From contig JASLPR010000070.1 in assembly GCA_030744875.1 (NCBI GenBank), positions 1-48,274 on the forward strand: DNA of 48,274 bases, in the 5' to 3' direction. Shown here one piece after another: positions 19,183 to 28,986 of the stretch (position 1 is its first letter; each line of letters starts with the position of its first letter). The notes beneath the pieces were generated by a model. The model saw only the letters and a program-made list of their open reading frames with translations. It searched no databases and was not told the origin of the DNA. The stretch comes from Chloroflexota bacterium. Its GTDB lineage: Bacteria > Chloroflexota > UBA11872 > VXNJ01. The position numbers were made by a program, and so were the translations under genes.

Positions 19183-20479
19183 CGGGAAGCCCGATCCGCG
19201 GCATGAAGATGGACGCGGTCAATCCTACGGCGAGGAACCCGGCATTGAGAAGGAAGGCCGGGAGGACGTATCCGACGGCCAGAACGCCGGCGATGGGGGC
19301 GCCGATGACCATACCCAGGGAGAAGAAACTGGTCTGGAGGGCCATGGCGCGGCCCGTCTCGCCGTGTGGGGCGACGTCGCCGATAAGGGCGACGAGCAAG
19401 GTCTGGAAGGCGCTCTGAGCGAACCAGTGCAGGCTGGATGCGACCAGCAGCAGGGGAATTGCCTCCACGAAACCGAAGGCGACGGAGGAGCCAAGGGCGA
19501 TGAACACGGATACTGCCAGCAGGCGTCGCCGGCCGAAGCGGTCGGAGAGGCCGCCGATCAGCACCTGGGCGACACCCCCGGCGATGGCGCCTCCGAAGAC
19601 GAAGAGGCCGACCGACTCAAATCCGCCGCCGGCGTCGATCAGTTTTGGGCCGGCCAGGAGATTGAAGATGGCGAAGGAGAGCGAGGTGGTGAGGCGCACG
19701 ATCATGGCAAGCAGGATGATGCGGATGCGCATGAGCGACCCGAAGGCCCGTAGCGTGGAACGTTGGACGGGCTGCACGATCTGCGTGACGTGTCGCACCG
19801 GCCAGCCGAGCAGGTGCTCGCGGGGCCAGGAGTGCGGGCGCGGGGTCGGCCCCCGCTGGCGGGGCAGGGCTACCAGGGCTACCAGGGTGCCGAGAGCGAC
19901 AAGCACCGAGGCGAGCAGCGCGAACGTGAAGCGCTCGTCGGTGATGAGGGCGAGCACCAGTCCGGAAAGTCCCGGGCTGAGGACCACGACGAAGCTGCCG
20001 ATGCCGCTGGCCATGCCTCGCCGTTGCGCGGGGGCAACCTCGATGAGATAGGCCTGCATGCCGGTCCAGTGGTAGGCCAGGAACACGCCGGCGATGGGGC
20101 CGAGCGGGATGGCCCAGCGGAAGTCGGGGACGACCGCCAAAGCGACCAGAAAGCCGACCTGGCCGGCGAGGCCTAGGGTGAAGGTTGCCTTGCTGCCATA
20201 GCGACGGATGAAGCTCCCGGCGGTCAGACCGAGGATCGTGCCGCCGCTGTGAATCCCCATGATCAGGTAGGCCGCCAGGAGGACGCTGCCGCCTTCTTCG
20301 TCGCGCACCAGCACCGACAGGAAGCTATGGGTGGGCATCCAGCCGGCGACGCCGAGTCCCAGGGCAATCGTCAGCATGACGAAGCCGCGCGACATGAGGC
20401 GCGGCGGGGCGGCGTTGGCTTCGGCCGGTGCAGCGTTCAGCAAAATAGGTCCAGGTGATTTCCGGAGGCAGACGACCAT
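19154..20479 (-). CDS. MFS transporter
   Basis: About 12 hydrophobic segments; GGLSDRFGRRRLLAVSVFIALGS. Confidence 0.88.
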   Translation of the reverse strand: MVVCLRKSPGPILLNAAPAEANAAPPRLMSRGFVMLTIALGLGVAGWMPTHSFLSVLVRDEEGGSVLLAAYLIMGIHSGGTILGLTAGSFIRRYGSKATFTLGLAGQVGFLVALAVVPDFRWAIPLGPIAGVFLAYHWTGMQAYLIEVAPAQRRGMASGIGSFVVVLSPGLSGLVLALITDERFTFALLASVLVALGTLVALVALPRQRGPTPRPHSWPREHLLGWPVRHVTQIVQPVQRSTLRAFGSLMRIRIILLAMIVRLTTSLSFAIFNLLAGPKLIDAGGGFESVGLFVFGGAIAGGVAQVLIGGLSDRFGRRRLLAVSVFIALGSSVAFGFVEAIPLLLVASSLHWFAQSAFQTLLVALIGDVAPHGETGRAMALQTSFFSLGMVIGAPIAGVLAVGYVLPAFLLNAGFLAVGLTASIFMPRIGLPDAERTDTTT

Positions 20480-20565
20480 TAGACACGCAAACCACCGGCC
20501 AGAGCAATGATGGGCCGGGTCTGTTAAAACTGGTGCGCCAGATTACGCAACGGGAGACGAGCCGC

Positions 20566-21810
20566 TTGGATTTGACGCCGCAAGAGGAAGCGATGCTGGA
20601 AGGCCGGGCCGGCGAAGCGGCGAAGGCGGCGCTGGAGTTCCAGGTGGAGGTGGGCGATTTCTTCGCGGCCAAGGACTTCGTGCCGGTGCGCACGGCCCAC
20701 CTGGCCTCGGACCCGGAGTCGCTGCGCGAGGCCGGGGCGGAATTCCTGGAGGAGATGGTCGGCCGGGGCGCGCGGTTCTCGATCCCGACGACGACCAACG
20801 CCGGGACGGTGGACTTCGCTAAGGCGGAACTGATCGGGCAGCGCGATATCTGGCCCAAGCGGGCGCGGCGCATTCTGGACTCCCTGGACACGATGGGCGC
20901 GCACCTCTGCAACACCTGCGTGAACTACCAGACCATCGATCAGCCGCTGTTCGGCGAGCACTTGGCCTGGGGCGACACCGGCACCGTGATCTGGGCAAAC
21001 TCGGTGGGTGGGGCGCGCTCGAACTTCGAGGCCGGTCCGGCGGCGCTGGCGGCCGGGATCACCGGGCGGGCGCCGCGCTACGGCTATCACCTGCCGGAGC
21101 AGCGACTGGCAACCGTGCGCGTGGATGTGGTAGATGTCGACCTACGCGGACGCGCCGCCTGGGGAGCGCTGGGCTGCGCGGTGGGCCGCGAACTCAACGA
21201 CTACTGGAAGGTGCCGTGCCTGGTGGGTGATGGGTTCAAGCCGACGCCGGACGAGTTGAAGTCGTTCGGCGCGTCGCTGGCCAGCTACGGCTCGGTGGCG
21301 ATGTTCCACATGGTCGGGGTGACCCCGGAGGTGCGGACGGTGGCCGAGGCGTTCGGCGGTCGCGAACCGGTCGCGCGGTTACAGGTCGGCCCGGCGGACA
21401 TCGAAGCGGTGTATCGGGGGTTCGTACCGGAGGATGACCACGCCGACCTGGTGGTCTTCAGCGGACCGCAGCTCTCGATCCTAGAAATGGGCGAACTGGC
21501 CGAGATGTTCGCCGGCAAGACCCTGCACCCGGACACACGGACGCTGCTGACCACCAGCAGCATCGCCGCGGCGGAGGCGCACCGCCTGGGCTACGCGACC
21601 GCGCTGGAGGCCGCCGGGGTAATCATCCTGGAAGGGGTGTGCTTCTACGTCATGGCGCCGCACGAACTGGCGGAGCGCTTTGGCTATCGCACCCTGGTGA
21701 CCGATTCGGCGAAACTGGCGAATATTGTGGCCGGGTACGGCTACAACCCGGTGTTCCGGCCGACCGATGTGTGCGTAGAGGCCTCGGTGACGGGGCGAAT
21801 CGCATGGTAG
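20566..21810 (+). CDS. Aconitase X catalytic (large) subunit
   Basis: LDLTPQEEAMLEGRAGEAAKAALEFQVEVGDFF...LCNTCVNYQ...KTLHPDTRTLLTTSS; TTG start proposed. Confidence 0.87.
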   Translation: MDLTPQEEAMLEGRAGEAAKAALEFQVEVGDFFAAKDFVPVRTAHLASDPESLREAGAEFLEEMVGRGARFSIPTTTNAGTVDFAKAELIGQRDIWPKRARRILDSLDTMGAHLCNTCVNYQTIDQPLFGEHLAWGDTGTVIWANSVGGARSNFEAGPAALAAGITGRAPRYGYHLPEQRLATVRVDVVDVDLRGRAAWGALGCAVGRELNDYWKVPCLVGDGFKPTPDELKSFGASLASYGSVAMFHMVGVTPEVRTVAEAFGGREPVARLQVGPADIEAVYRGFVPEDDHADLVVFSGPQLSILEMGELAEMFAGKTLHPDTRTLLTTSSIAAAEAHRLGYATALEAAGVIILEGVCFYVMAPHELAERFGYRTLVTDSAKLANIVAGYGYNPVFRPTDVCVEASVTGRIAW

Positions 21811-22250
21811 CGGCGGGGCCGGAGCGCGAGCCGGACGCGGTGCTGCGGGGGCCGGTCGGGGTGGGGCCAAAGGTCGCCGGCGAGGCGCTGGTGTCGCAGC
21901 ACGGGTTCAGCGCCCGCTATGACCTGGACCGCGAACGGGGGATGTTCTTGCGTGAGGCCCACGACCTGCACGGCCAGAGCCTGGTGGACCGGGTGGTGGT
22001 GTTCCCGACGGCCAAGGGCGGGATCGCGACTTCGTGGATGTTGCAGGAGATGGCTTCGCGGCAGAAGGCCCCGCTGGCGCTGCTGTTCGGCCGGACGAAC
22101 CCGGTGATGGTGCAAGGGGCGGTGCTGGCCGGGCTGCCGCTGATGCACCTGCTGGAGCCGGCCCCGCACCACGCCATCATCACCGGCGACCGGGTGGAGG
22201 TGGACCCGGCGGCGGGCACGGTGAAGGTCTGGCGGGCGGATTCCGACTAG
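21804..22250 (+). CDS. Aconitase X swivel (small, DUF126) subunit
   Basis: VSQHGFSARYDLDRERGMFLREAHDLHGQSLVDRVVVFPTAKGGIATSWMLQEM; ATG overlaps the large-subunit stop. Confidence 0.88.
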   Translation: MVAAGPEREPDAVLRGPVGVGPKVAGEALVSQHGFSARYDLDRERGMFLREAHDLHGQSLVDRVVVFPTAKGGIATSWMLQEMASRQKAPLALLFGRTNPVMVQGAVLAGLPLMHLLEPAPHHAIITGDRVEVDPAAGTVKVWRADSD

Positions 22251-22356
22251 GCGACGAACTGGCGGGCGACGAGAAATTCGTCCTTACGAGATATGCGGCG
22301 TCTGAGAGAATAGAGGGGTGGGCCGGGCGGAATCGGTGACCAGACGCCGGATAGAC

Positions 22357-23340
22357 ATGAGCTAGGCCGAAATCGAGAACGGGATTGACGGTGCCGTAGC
22401 CGGGGAACCGGCCGGCGAGGCCGTGGTCCGGGTGCGAAACCTGCGCAAGGTCTACAAGGGTGGGGTGGTGGCGAATGACGACATCAGCCTCGATATCCGC
22501 GCCGGGGAGGTTCTTGGACTGCTGGGGGCGAACGGCGCCGGTAAGACGACCCTCATCATGCAGATGCTGGGACTGCTAAAGGCGACAGCGGGCTCGGTGG
22601 AGGTACTGGGTCATGACGTGGTGGCGGACGCCTCGGCGGCCAAGGCGCCGGTGAACTACCTGCCGCAAGGGCAGATTTCACATCGCGAACTGAAGGTGGA
22701 CCGCGCCCTGTACATAACCGGGCGGCTGCGCGGGTTGGCCGGCCCGGAGGCGGCGGCCCAACCGGAGCACTGGATCGAGCGGCTGGACCTGCGCGAGATG
22801 CGCGGCCGCGCGGTGGAGAAGCTGTCCGGCGGGATGAATCGGCTGGCGTCCTTCGCGATCACCCTGATGGTCAACCCCCGGCTGATCGTGCTCGACGAGC
22901 CGACCAGCGAACTGGACCCGGTACGCCGGCGGCAGATCTGGGACATTGTCAAGGAGTTGAACGCCGACGGGGTGACCGTGGTGCTGGTGACCCACAACGT
23001 GCTGGAGGCGGAGCGGGTGATCCAGCGCGTGGCGATCGTGAGCAACGGCAGTATTCGGGCGATGGGCTCGCCGGGAGAACTGAAGGAGCGCCTAGGCGAC
23101 GAAGTGCGGCTGGAGATCGTCCTGCGGGTCGGAAACGGAAATGGAAACGGGGCGGCACGGCTGCGGGAGGTGCTGGCGCCGCTGGAGCCGGTGGAGGTGC
23201 GCCCGGGGCGCTTCATCACCATAAGCCCGCGGACGGACGCCGGTCGTTATGTGGACCGCATCCTGACCGGCCTGGACGGAGCGCTGGACGATTTTCGCGT
23301 CGCCCCGCCGACGCTGGAGGACGTGTACGTGCAACTGTAA
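22357..23340 (+). pseudogene. ABC transporter ATP-binding protein; likely original start ATG 22357 followed by in-frame TAG at codon 3 (possible restart at GTG 22423)
   Basis: ATG AGC TAG GCC GAA ATC GAG... in frame with VVRVRNLRKVYKGGVVANDDISLDIRAGEVLGLLGANGAGKTTLIMQ; signature LSGGMNRLASFAI. Confidence 0.7.
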
Positions 23341-23350
23341 GGGGAGACCA

Positions 23351-24091
23351 TTGATCAAATGGATCAATGATTTCGCTACCTGACGGTGGCGCAGTTCTAC
23401 AACCAGCTCTCGATGTTCCCGATCCTGGCGGTGCTGTCGATCGTGTTCCCGCTGGGGATGGTGTTCGGGTTTGGGCTGATCGTCGTCGTCGTCGACCCGG
23501 AGGGAATCCCCTACATCATTGTAGGGGCGGCGATCGTCTCTGTGGTGCGATGGGCATCAGCGTCCTGGCGGCCGATCTATTTCTTGAGAAGCGCCAGGGG
23601 GCGTTCATCTACTACGCGAGCCTGCCGATCGCAAAGAGCGCGTTCCTGCTGGCGGTGCTGGCGATCCGGCTGGGGACGACGATTCCCGGGATCGTGGTGG
23701 CGCTGGTGGCCGGGAGCCTGATGTACGACATCGACCTGGTGATCAGCCCCTGGCTGCTGGTGATCGTGCCGCTTTCAATCGTCTCAGTCGCCGGGATCGG
23801 CGCGGTGGTCGGGCTGACCTTCAAATCGCCACAACTGGTGACCATGGTGGCCAACATGTCGCTGTTCGTGGTCATGTTCGCGGCGCCGGTGATGATCCCG
23901 GTCGAAATGCTGCCGGGGCCGCTGCGGGCGGTCGGGCGGTACTGCCACCGACCTACGCCGCCAACGCTTTCCGCGCGGCGGTGGAGGGGTTAGGGCCGGA
24001 GGTCTTCGCGTGGGACCTGCTGGTGCTGGCCGGCTTCTCGGCGGCATCGCTGGTGCTGGTGGCCTACGGGACGCGCTGGCGGGCCGAGTAG
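23351..24091 (+). pseudogene. ABC-2 type transporter permease, frameshifted at least twice
   Basis: VAQFYNQLSMFPILAVLSIVFPLGMVFGFGLI...VSVV // MGISVLAADLFLEKRQGAFIYYASLPIAKSAFLLAVLAIRLGTTIPG...MLPGPLRAV // AVLPPTYAANAFRAAVEGLGPEVFAWDLLVLAGFSAASLVLVAYGTRWRAE*. Confidence 0.85.
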
Positions 24092-24097
24092 GCGGAC

Positions 24098-25072
24098 CTA
24101 GAGCAGGCGGTCGAGCAGGCCGCGTTTGCGCCAGGGGGCCGACACTTCGTTCAGGCGTTGCGCTTCTGCGTCGCTGAGCGACCAGCCATACGCGCCGGCG
24201 TTGGACCGGGCGTGCGCCGCGTTCTTGACCCCGGGAATTGCCACCACGCCGGGCTGCCGGATGAGCCAGTTGAGCGCCACCTGGGCTGGTGACTTCTGGT
24301 GTTGCAGGCCGATCTCCCGGAGTGCTCGCACGACCGGCTCGACCCGGACCAGATCGTGCCCGCGGAATTTTGAGACTGTCTTGCCCGCACCGTCGGGCCG
24401 CTTGCCGGGTCCGTATTTGCCGGTCAGGAGGCCCTGGGCCAGCGGGCTGTAGGCGATAAGCGTTATGTCAAGTTCACGACAGGCGGCGATGACGCCGTTG
24501 ATCTCGGGCGCGCGGTTCAGCAGGCTGTAGTTGACCTGGTTGGCAACCAGCGGCACGCCGTAGGACGCCAGCAGTCGCGCCGCCCGCCGCAGGCGGCCGG
24601 CCCCGTAGTTGCTGACTCCTACCCAGCGGATCAACCCGCCTTCGACGGCCCGGGCCAGTTCGCGTAGAAGGACGCCCTTGCGCAGCAGGCTGAACGGCCA
24701 GTGGACCTGGTAGAGGTCGATGGTGCGGACCTCCAGTCGCCGCCGGGAGGCGTCGATAGCGCCGGCGACGGCGGCGGCGCTGAAACGGTTGGGCAACGGC
24801 ATGTACTTGGAGGCGACCGCGACGCACGCGCCGCTGCGCTCGAGTTGCCGCCCGAGCAGGCGCTCCGATTCGCCCCGGCCGTAGATCTCGGCGGTGTCGA
24901 AGAAATTGAGCCCGGCCGCGATCGCCGCGTCGAAGGCCGCGGCGATGTCCTCGGCGTCGTAGTCGATTCCATAGCCCCAGTAGCGCCGGTCGCCCCACTG
25001 CCAGGTGCCGACCCCAATAGGATTGACGACCAGGTCGCTGCGGCCGATGCAGACCGGTTCGGTGGCGATGGC
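24098..25072 (-). CDS. Aldo/keto reductase (start uncertain)
   Basis: GVGTWQWGDRRYWGYG...LNFFDTAEIYGRGESERLLG...VASKYMPL...IDLYQVHWP...IRWVGVSNYG. Confidence 0.88.
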   Translation of the reverse strand, partial: AIATEPVCIGRSDLVVNPIGVGTWQWGDRRYWGYGIDYDAEDIAAAFDAAIAAGLNFFDTAEIYGRGESERLLGRQLERSGACVAVASKYMPLPNRFSAAAVAGAIDASRRRLEVRTIDLYQVHWPFSLLRKGVLLRELARAVEGGLIRWVGVSNYGAGRLRRAARLLASYGVPLVANQVNYSLLNRAPEINGVIAACRELDITLIAYSPLAQGLLTGKYGPGKRPDGAGKTVSKFRGHDLVRVEPVVRALREIGLQHQKSPAQVALNWLIRQPGVVAIPGVKNAAHARSNAGAYGWSLSDAEAQRLNEVSAPWRKRGLLDRLL

Positions 25073-25222
25073 GGGCCTCCCTGGGTTCCGGGCTACAACT
25101 CGCGGCGGCGGACACAATCGGTTGCGCGCCACCAGCCCATGATGCCCTTGCGCCCGCGCCTTTGCACTCACGCCCGGCGGGAATAGAATCCGCATGCCTT
25201 CGACATACCCCGGGAGCCCCGC

Positions 25223-26665
25223 ATGGCCGACCGCCCGAACATCCTGCTGATTTCGATGGATCAACTGCGCTGGGACGCGCTGGGCTGCGCCAATAACCCG
25301 GTGGTGAAGACGCCCAACATCGACCGCCTGGCCCGCGAGGGCGTGCGCGCGGAGCACTTCTTCGTGCACAGCCCGATGTGTCAGCCCAGCCGGGCCAGCC
25401 TGGTCACCGGGCGCTACCCGCGCAACAACGGGGTGCGCTGGAATTGGTACGACCTGCCGAAGTCGGAGAAGCCGCTGCCGGCGATCTTGGGCGCCGCCGG
25501 CTACCACACAATGGCCATCGGCAAGATGCATTTCACGCCGATTGACGAACTGCACGGGTTCGACGACCGGGTCTTCGCCGAGGGCAAGATGTTCTCGGAC
25601 TACGATGCCTACCGGGAAAGCCTGCGCGAGCAGGGCCTCGACGAAAAGTATTTCGAGCACGTGAAGCGCTGGGCCAACGAGGAAAACTTCGGCGCCGACA
25701 CCTTCCTGCTGGGCGATGAGAACTACGTGGACACCTTCATTGGCGAGAACGGCGCAAAGATGCTGGCCGAAAATGAGAAGTATCCGTTCTTCGCCTGGTT
25801 GTCGTTCTGCAATCCGCACATGCCCTTCGATCCGCCGGAGCCCTTCGACACGATGTATTCGCCGGACGAGGTGGACATCCCGGCGGACTTCGACACCGAC
25901 CAGATGTCGCGGGTCCCGGAGTACCGCACTAGTTCCGGGCAGAAGGACTTCGGGGCGCTGGATGAGGCGAAGCTGCGCAAGGTGATCGCCAACTACTACG
26001 GCACGATCAGTTTGGTGGATCGCGAAATCGGCCGCACGCTGGACGTACTGGAGAAAGCCGGCGTGCTGGAGGACACGGTCATCATTTTCCTGGCCGACCA
26101 CGGCGAGATGCTGGGCCATCGCGGGGTGCTGTGGAAGGGGCGGATGCTGTACGACCACATCACCCGTTCGCCGCTGATAATCCGCTATCCGAAGGAGCTG
26201 GGCGGCGGGCAGATTGTGTCCGACCTGATCCAGGCGGTGGACATCATGCCGACGATCCTGGACTTCGCCGGCGTCGACGGCCACGCCGGAATGCAGGGGG
26301 AGAGCATGCGGCGGTTGCTGCGCAAGGACGCCGTCGAGTGGCGGCAGTGGGCCTTCGCCGAGTCGCTGAATATGAAGATGGTGCGCACCCAGCGCTGGAA
26401 GCTGATCCATTTCGGCGGCAAGCCCTACGGTGAGCTCTATGACCTGCAGAACGATCCGCTGGAGGTCAACAACCTCTACGACGATCCGCGGTACGCGGAG
26501 CGGCTGGCGGAGATGACCAGGCTGTTGGCGGACATCCTGATCGAGACCGAGGACCCGGTGCCGGAGCCGGCGCTGGGGTCGGCCTATGAGGGAATCGCCG
26601 GCGACCATCCGGAGCAGGAGTACGGCGGCCGCGACGCCGGGCTGTATCGTTATTCGCGGGAGTAG
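25223..26665 (+). CDS. Sulfatase (Cys-type arylsulfatase family)
   Basis: PNILLISMDQLRWDALGC; formylglycine motif CQPSRASLVTGRYP; FLADHGEMLGHRG. Confidence 0.92.
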   Translation: MADRPNILLISMDQLRWDALGCANNPVVKTPNIDRLAREGVRAEHFFVHSPMCQPSRASLVTGRYPRNNGVRWNWYDLPKSEKPLPAILGAAGYHTMAIGKMHFTPIDELHGFDDRVFAEGKMFSDYDAYRESLREQGLDEKYFEHVKRWANEENFGADTFLLGDENYVDTFIGENGAKMLAENEKYPFFAWLSFCNPHMPFDPPEPFDTMYSPDEVDIPADFDTDQMSRVPEYRTSSGQKDFGALDEAKLRKVIANYYGTISLVDREIGRTLDVLEKAGVLEDTVIIFLADHGEMLGHRGVLWKGRMLYDHITRSPLIIRYPKELGGGQIVSDLIQAVDIMPTILDFAGVDGHAGMQGESMRRLLRKDAVEWRQWAFAESLNMKMVRTQRWKLIHFGGKPYGELYDLQNDPLEVNNLYDDPRYAERLAEMTRLLADILIETEDPVPEPALGSAYEGIAGDHPEQEYGGRDAGLYRYSRE

Positions 26666-26673
26666 CGAACCGG

Positions 26674-26712
26674 CTGGAGGATGCCGGGTGGTACCGCTTT
26701 TCGCGGGATTGG
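26674..26712 (+). pseudogene. Fossil of a sulfatase C-terminal tail
   Basis: LEDAGWYRFSRD compared with GRDAGLYRYSRE at the end of the preceding sulfatase; differences mostly at third codon positions; frame differs from the upstream gene. Confidence 0.5.
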
Positions 26713-26736
26713 CGCGGAGCGCTGCGACGCGGTCGG

Positions 26737-27405
26737 CTAGAGAATACCGGTCTTGCGGAAGACCTCGCTGACGCTTTCACCGGCCAGCAGCATCGCGCGG
26801 ACATCGGTCTCACCGGCGGCCTTTTCCTCGGCTTCACTGACCACCGACTCGGCCAGTTCGGGCGGGAGCACCACCAGGCCGTCCCAGTCCCCGAGGATGT
26901 AGTCGCCGGGATTGACGATGACGCCGCCGCATTCGATGGGGATGTTGAAGCGATCGACGGTGATGCGGCCGCGCGAGTCGGCCGGGCAGCGGTTGGCGGC
27001 GAACAACGGGAAGCCCATGCTTCTTGTCTGGCTGCAATCGCGGGCACTGCCGTCGATGACCGCGCCGCGACCGCCGCTACCGCGCGCGGCGGTGGAGAGT
27101 AATTCGCCCCAGGCGGCGCCGATGAGGCCGTCGGGGACGGTGGCGACGTAGATGTCGCCCGGGGCGATGGCCTCGACGGATTCCAGCAGGCCGGTGTAGG
27201 GGCTTCCCGTCGGCGGCTCGAATACCTGCTTGCAGGCCACCGGCAGGCAGCGGCCCGCCAGCTTTGCCTCCGGCCAGAGGGCCTTGATGCGCGGGTGCAT
27301 CACCTGGTTGGTGTGGCCGCGCCGATCGAGGATGTCGCCGACGACGGCGGTGTACAGGCGCGCCAGGCGCTCGATGAGGTCCAGGTCGGCCGGTGCGGTG
27401 CTCAT
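26737..27405 (-). CDS. RraA family protein (HMG/CHA aldolase-like)
   Basis: GDILDRRGHTNQVMHPRIKAL...GAAWGELLSTAARGSGGRGAVIDGSARD. Confidence 0.9.
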   Translation of the reverse strand: MSTAPADLDLIERLARLYTAVVGDILDRRGHTNQVMHPRIKALWPEAKLAGRCLPVACKQVFEPPTGSPYTGLLESVEAIAPGDIYVATVPDGLIGAAWGELLSTAARGSGGRGAVIDGSARDCSQTRSMGFPLFAANRCPADSRGRITVDRFNIPIECGGVIVNPGDYILGDWDGLVVLPPELAESVVSEAEEKAAGETDVRAMLLAGESVSEVFRKTGIL

Positions 27406-27488
27406 TGCGGGTGCCCTCCAGGGGTGCGGCTCGTGGCCGTGTGGTCCAGTGGCGATTCTGACGGGAAGACGGAGCGCCTGTCGAGTCG

Positions 27489-28979
27489 CTAGGCGGGGTC
27501 GTCCAGGGGGAACAGCGGGCGATCGAGGTTCCGGTAGGGGAACCGGGCGAGATTGGCGGTGCAGAGCCCGGTGGTGTCCATCTCGACGACGCCGGCGGCG
27601 ATAGGCAGGTAGGCGGCCCGATAGGCCACTGCGGCCTTGACCGCGATCAGCTTCTGGCTCTCTGGCTCGATACCCAGACTGCGCAGCTGGCCCAGGTCGA
27701 ACGGCGGGGTCTTGTTGGTGTTGATGGCGATGTTGATGCCGCCGACGCGCAGCCAGGCCGACGGGCCCATGTCCATGCCTTTGCCGCGAAACGAGGCCAG
27801 ATGGCTGTTGGCCATCTCAAAATCGAAGTAGCCGTCGGTCAGGGCGCGGACCTCGCCGGTGACCCGGACAGGTGCGCCGTGCCAGGAGTCGGCTTTGCCG
27901 CCGATTTCCATGTCAATCTGCTCGCCGACGCCGGCTTCGTGGCAGGCGCGGACGGCCGCCGGGTCGGCAATCGCCACCGTGGCCTCCCGCACGTCGACCG
28001 CCAGCAGGGCGCGCAGGGCGTCGGTGCCGTCGCCGGGCGTGCCGCCGCCGATGTTGTCGGCCGAATCGACCAGGATCACCGGCCCGCCGGGGATCGCCAG
28101 CGCCTGCCGCACGGCTTCATCGGGGGGCACCGCCGCGAAACGAGCGGAACCGATCCCGGCTTCCGCGATGGCGCCGACTTCGACGGCGATCTGGCGCGCC
28201 CGGCCGAGATCGCCGTCGACGGTGGCCACCACGCTGCAACGCGTGAACGGCGTGTCGGCGTAGGCGAAGCCGCCAAAGACCGCGACGCAGACGACGTCCT
28301 CCTCGTCCTCGAACCGCCAGGCGGCCTCCAGCGCGGCGCGCAGCGGCAGGTCGGCCGTGCCGGTGACCTGGGGGGAGAGCAGGAGATGCGTCTGGTATAT
28401 GCCGACGACCGGCGCTACGCGCCCGTCCAGAATCTCGCACATGATCTCGGCGGCTTCGACGCCGCGCTCGTAGGCGTCGATGTGGGGATTGGCGTCGAAC
28501 GCGACCACCGCGTCGGCGAGTTCGGTCATGGCCGGCGAGATGTTGCCGTGCAGGTCCATCTCGACCACCACCGGGATGTCGGGGCCGGTGACTTCGCGGA
28601 CCCGGCGCAGGATGTCGGCCTCGGGGTCCAGGAGGTCGTCGGTGACCATCGCGCCGTGCAGCATGAGCAGGACGCCGTCCAGCGGCAGCGTGGCGCGCAG
28701 GCGTTCTACCAGTTCGTCGGCCAGAGTGTCGTAGGTGGCCTGCTCGATGACGCCGGACGGCATGGCCATCGTGTACAGGGTCGGGAGCAATTCCCAGTCA
28801 TGGGCCGCGCCGACCGCCATCATGCCGGCGATCCCGGCGCGGGTGTCGCCCATCTGCTCCAGCATTTCCACGCCGCGGTGGAGGGTGCCGATCTCGAAGT
28901 CGCGCATGCCGGTGGGGACTTCGGCGAAGGTGTGTGTCTCGTGCATGATTCCGCCGAGGGCGATGCGCGTGGGCTTCAT
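27489..28979 (-). CDS. M81 family metallopeptidase (MlrC-like)
   Basis: MKPTRIALGGIMHETHTFAEVPT; LHGAMV; VVVEMDLHGNISPAM; VDSADNIGGGTPGDGT. Confidence 0.92.
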   Translation of the reverse strand: MKPTRIALGGIMHETHTFAEVPTGMRDFEIGTLHRGVEMLEQMGDTRAGIAGMMAVGAAHDWELLPTLYTMAMPSGVIEQATYDTLADELVERLRATLPLDGVLLMLHGAMVTDDLLDPEADILRRVREVTGPDIPVVVEMDLHGNISPAMTELADAVVAFDANPHIDAYERGVEAAEIMCEILDGRVAPVVGIYQTHLLLSPQVTGTADLPLRAALEAAWRFEDEEDVVCVAVFGGFAYADTPFTRCSVVATVDGDLGRARQIAVEVGAIAEAGIGSARFAAVPPDEAVRQALAIPGGPVILVDSADNIGGGTPGDGTDALRALLAVDVREATVAIADPAAVRACHEAGVGEQIDMEIGGKADSWHGAPVRVTGEVRALTDGYFDFEMANSHLASFRGKGMDMGPSAWLRVGGINIAINTNKTPPFDLGQLRSLGIEPESQKLIAVKAAVAYRAAYLPIAAGVVEMDTTGLCTANLARFPYRNLDRPLFPLDDPA

Positions 28980-28986
28980 GGGCGGG

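Noticed and set aside
10403-22365. Genome-wide TAG recoding (amber suppression) as explanation of in-frame TAGs
   Set aside because: TAG serves as the ordinary terminator of many intact genes here (for example ends at 12589, 16340, 21810, 22250, 26665, 42097, 43141), and frameshifts accompany some of the TAGs.
24098-26608. 836-aa minus-strand ORF suggesting an aldo/keto reductase with a roughly 500-aa N-terminal extension
   Set aside because: Only the C-terminal part is aldo/keto reductase; the rest is antisense to the well-supported sulfatase 25223-26665 and reflects stop-poor GC-rich codon usage.
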